From Limnanthes douglasii subsp. nivea (Eukaryota > Streptophyta > Magnoliopsida > Brassicales > Limnanthaceae): 64,000 nucleotides of DNA. Both the position numbers and the translations under genes were made by a program. Location: contig JAUPFV010000003.1 in the NCBI GenBank assembly GCA_036936605.1, positions 145,794,997 through 145,858,996 of the forward strand, in the 5' to 3' direction. This document shows positions 60,446-64,000 of the stretch, piece by piece (within the stretch, counting starts at the first letter, position 1; each line of letters starts with the position of its first letter). The notes under the pieces are model-generated. The model did not search any database. It saw only the letters and a program-made list of their open reading frames with translations, and was not told where the DNA came from.

Positions 60446-61640
60446 TGCGAAAAGAATTAACATATTATTATAAAAATATATTTAAAGTATAAACTAAATC
60501 ATTAAAAAAAATAAAAAAAATAAAAAAAAAGTTCTAATTTTTTTGGTTAAAAACAATTATATATTAGTTTATTTATTTTAATTATTTGACTAATCTATTA
60601 TTAATCAAATTATCATTGATTATATAATAAAATACCATTAAATATGTAGTATTAAAGTTACTTACCGATAAAAACATGAAATTTGATTTAGTAACATCTA
60701 ATACATAATGTTCAATTATTTATTGTTAATAAATATTTTAAATTTTAAAAATATTCATATTATCACGTTAATTACATTCTTTTTATCTCTTGTTATTTTC
60801 TATTTTACTTTCTCATTGCATTCTTTTTTTTTAATTTGATTTATTCTGATGTTAAGGTTTGGATTGATTTTCATAGGTGTTTTATATATAAATTGGATCC
60901 ATTTTTATAAGTAATCCTAGTTTGATGATTCATTTCGTGTACTTTGTGGTTGTAATGGTTTTGTTTGGATATAGATGTTTAAGGTGTGTTTGAAATTATT
61001 TTATTATAATTTAGTTCTACGTTGGTGATAAATTTTTGAAAATAAAACTACATCGGTATTATTGTATTTTGTTGTTTAAAAAAATAGTATTATGATCTAT
61101 AGAGAACTTATGAACATAAGACTAAACCACTTGTAGAAATATCTGTTTTGTATATGCTTTTTAATTGCGAGAATAAAAATAAACTATTGATTTTTAAAGT
61201 GTTATCAATTTAAAGAAATATATTTTTAAAAATACTTTCATTTGTAGCAAACTAATTTTCATGTGTTTTTAGGGATCTTTAAAAATTCCTACACATTTTA
61301 TCATTCATGGTTAGATATAAAGTAAATTAATTTGGAAAAAACCCTTCAAAACCACAAACCAAACAGTTAATATCCTTCGCTCGTGAAAATGGGACAAAAT
61401 CCGTGTAAACTGATTTGCCAAAAAAATCTAAATTGTTGTCTATTTACGAAAATAAATATATTTTTATTTATAGAAATATGTATATTTCCGTTGCAAAAAA
61501 TAGCTGTAAAAAACCTCAGAAAAAAATATCACATATAAGTTTTGCATTTTTCCGTTTTTGAAAAAACAAAATCATCGGTATTTTCATATATGTTTTTTTA
61601 ATTACAACTAAAAATATATGGAAATTTTAAATTTTAATAT
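60446..61640. other. AT-rich stretch, probably including a decayed copia LTR
   Basis: The LTR of the copia to the left should begin at 60446, but its outer end is not identifiable. No gene is seen in the rest. Confidence 0.4.
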
Positions 61641-61641
61641 A

Positions 61642-61648
<7 letters not shown>

Positions 61649-61672
<24 letters not shown>
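61649..61672. repeat. (AT)n microsatellite next to the LINE 3' end
   Basis: Twelve AT units; plant LINE insertions often end in simple A- or TA-rich tails, so it may be part of the LINE tail. Confidence 0.7.
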
Positions 61673-61674
61673 TG

Positions 61675-64000
61675 ATAAAATGAGATTTTTAATTAAAATA
61701 ATAAAAGTTTACAAAATGCGCCAAGATTGAAATTGAAATCAATAGGCGCCAAACTTAAAACCTAATACAAAGGTTAACCAAAACTCCAACCTAAAACTAG
61801 AGATAATTTCCAATTAAACAAAGCTTTAATAGGAAGCCCATCAACTAGGCATCAGACCAATCTTCACGAATCATCAGCCAAGAACATTACTTAGAGCAAG
61901 AATATCAACCAGGATGATCAAAGCCAAAACTTTCAGCCAACACAAAACATCCGAAAGATATCTACTCCAAGAGAATCAGCTACTTCCGATTCTTCACAAC
62001 AGCAGACAGCTTCAGGAAACTCAAAACCATCTTCTTCAAGCAAAACTGCAGTAGCAACCAAAACCAAAACATCAAGAAATCACTATGCACAGCAACAATC
62101 AATCTCCAAAGAATCCATATCAGCACATTCAGCATCAATAAAACAATAACTCAAAGCATCCTCAAGAAGCCAGCCACGATGGAAGCGTCAGTAACCTTGA
62201 AACAAATTTTAACATAACCAGGTATTAATTTCAAGTAGCAATGTATCCCAGACCAAGTGCCTCTAAAATCAAAATAGCCTTAAGCTCATTAGGAATAGAA
62301 TCGGGAACAATGCATTGAATCAATTTAGTTTGTAATGTGTACTTAGCAAGCCAATCAGCAACATGATTTTGTTCACAAAATATATGAGATATAGACATGT
62401 TACTACTAATGATCCTAATAATGCAGTCGATGATAGGCTTAGCAAACCAATAAACATTGTTATTTCAATTATAGATCCAATTAATAATGGTTATGGAATC
62501 ACATTCAATATCAACCAAGTTCCAATTATTAGTTTACAAATCAGTAATCCATCAAGAATGGCTCTGGCTTCAGCAAATAGGGGAGTAGATTTACCATATA
62601 AATAGCTATAAGCCTTAACCAGATTACCATGGCTATCTCTAAAAATAATAGAACCACTAGCTTCACCATTATTAAGGCAAGAAGCATCAATTCATTTTTA
62701 ATCTACCGGTAGGAGGAATGATCCATTTGATATAAGTAGGCCTATTAGTAGATTTCAATTGATTGACACAACCTAATAATACAACAGCCTTAGAGTTATT
62801 AATCCAATGAGACTTGTTTATAATCTTTTTCATATCAAGAGTGTAAATGACAGAATTGACTTGATTAATGATAGAGCCAATTGAAGTATATATACCTTTG
62901 ATCTTAGATAAGTTTCTAGCTTTCCAAATATTATGTAAGATAAGAGAAGGTAAAATATTTCTGACCTGGATCTTGGAAGCCTTGGGCATTTGCCATATTC
63001 TGGTAAGCTGGATGATATTCATATTATTGTATATATGAACTTTGAATATAACAGCATAATGAATCCAAATGGACCAAGAAAATTTACATGATATAAAAAG
63101 ATGAGAGATAGTTTCGCAGTTGTTACATAACTGACACTTAGAAGCAATAGAAATGCCTCTTATTTGGATAATAGAATCAACAGCTACATAACTATGAAGA
63201 ATTTTCCAATGCATGAATGAGCTCTTGACAGGAGTTAGATGATTCCAAATCTTGTTGAAGACAAAATAAGTACTATACTTAGTTCTAATTCCTTCCCAAG
63301 TATCTTTCAAGCTATGCTTACCATTCTTAGCAAGGCTCTAAATCATTAAATCATCTTTGTTAATATCAATATAAAGGTTGTGAATGTAATCAACAATTTC
63401 AGGCTGAATGATGCTGGATATAAAAGTTAAATCCCAGCCGAAACTAGACCAGTATTTATTAACATTTTCAGCAGTGAACCAAAGATTATTATCATTATCA
63501 TTAAGAGTTAATATATGCTTAGTAAAAGTCCAGTTATCTAACTAGAAGTCGACCTGACCATTCCCCAACTTCCATTTGATATATTGCTCAGCCTGCTCTC
63601 GAACTCTAATCATTTTTTTCCAAATCATAGAGCCAGGTTTGTATGCGCTAATCTGCAATGGATGATGATTGGGACAATATATACTATGCATAATGTTAGA
63701 CCAATAAGACTTGTTCTTTCTAAATGTAGCCCAGAGGTTAAAAGAAATGACAGTTTGAATATCATTCATGTTTCTAACATTGAGGTCACCCTCTTTATAA
63801 GTTCTACATAAAGTATTCCATTTACACCAGTGAACTTTTTTATCATCCAAGTTGGAACCCCAGATGAATCTATTTAAGATAATTTCAAGTTTAGAAATAA
63901 TTCCTTTAGGAAAAGCATTACACTGCATCCAATATAGGATAATACTCATCAGCACAGACTTAATTAGAGTAAGCTTACCAGCAAAGGATAGACAAGATAC
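61675..64000 (-). mobile_element. L1-type LINE, 3' part
   Basis: The minus strand from 64000 downwards gives the end of RT, a zinc-binding reverse transcriptase domain, an RNase H-like domain and a 3' UTR of about 550 bp. The 5' part is beyond the window. A simple AT tract lies at the 3' end; no target duplication could be defined. Confidence 0.8.
62231..64000 (-). pseudogene. LINE ORF2 C-terminal part: RT end, zf-RVT and RNase H
   Basis: The right end reads LSFAGKLTLIKSVLMSIILY and ILNRFIWGSNLDDKKVHWCK, the usual end of plant L1 RT. A TAG follows WKLGNGQVDF at 63542 and another TAG lies near 63340. The zf-RVT domain at 63310-62687 has FNKIWNHLTPVKSSFMHWKI and CQLCNNCETISHLFISCKFS with its Cys/His cluster. 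The RNase H domain follows with stops and ends FCEQNHVADWLAKYTLQTK, then a TGA at 62231-62233. It is a dead copy of a nicking-endonuclease/RT protein that makes cDNA at the target site. Confidence 0.82.

Overview
The window is nuclear DNA of a flowering plant, most likely a eudicot. It holds one host gene, a many-exon gene with AT-rich introns, in a very AT-rich background packed with LTR retrotransposons and one LINE. No plastid, mitochondrial, rRNA, tRNA or CRISPR sequence was recognised.

Layout. 1-5425: 5' half of a Ty3/gypsy (Tat/Retand-type) element on the minus strand (integrase start, RNase H, RT, protease, gag, PBS, 5' LTR), inserted into an older, decayed relative (5426 to about 6730). 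8057-10990: rearranged Ty1/copia remnant on the plus strand. 11979-24185: the host gene, a proteasome activator PA200/BLM10 (PSME4) gene on the minus strand. I resolved 35 exons whose phases join without a break into 1818 codons plus stop; the last, 42-nt exon carries the gate-opening C-terminus ending YFA. About 25400-28260: decayed copia pol on the minus strand.

Two related segments of about 7 kb (27190-34155 and 40010-51935) lie in direct orientation, roughly 80% identical by eye. The second contains a nearly complete copia element (42951-47889) with a 5-bp target duplication, absent from the first. The first is directly followed by the 3' part of a Tat-type element (34160 to about 38545): 3' LTR, a long ORF antisense to pol, and the end of integrase. 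The second is followed by a decayed ORF of the same kind (52180-53260), which appears to resume at 58100 after a block holding an LTR leader with tandem repeats and a second copia element (54189-58084) from which RT has been deleted in frame. 58690-60446 is another decayed copia 5' half, and 62231-64000 is the 3' part of an L1-type LINE.

The transposon genes are mostly broken. The host gene looks intact and would make the regulatory cap that binds the ends of the 20S proteasome. The observations most worth checking are: a UAG between protease and RT in a context close to known readthrough signals; a retained last PA200 intron that would remove the proteasome-binding tail; a GC-AG intron in PA200; the antisense ORF with its own TATA-like box; and the integrase-RNase H fusion left by RT loss.
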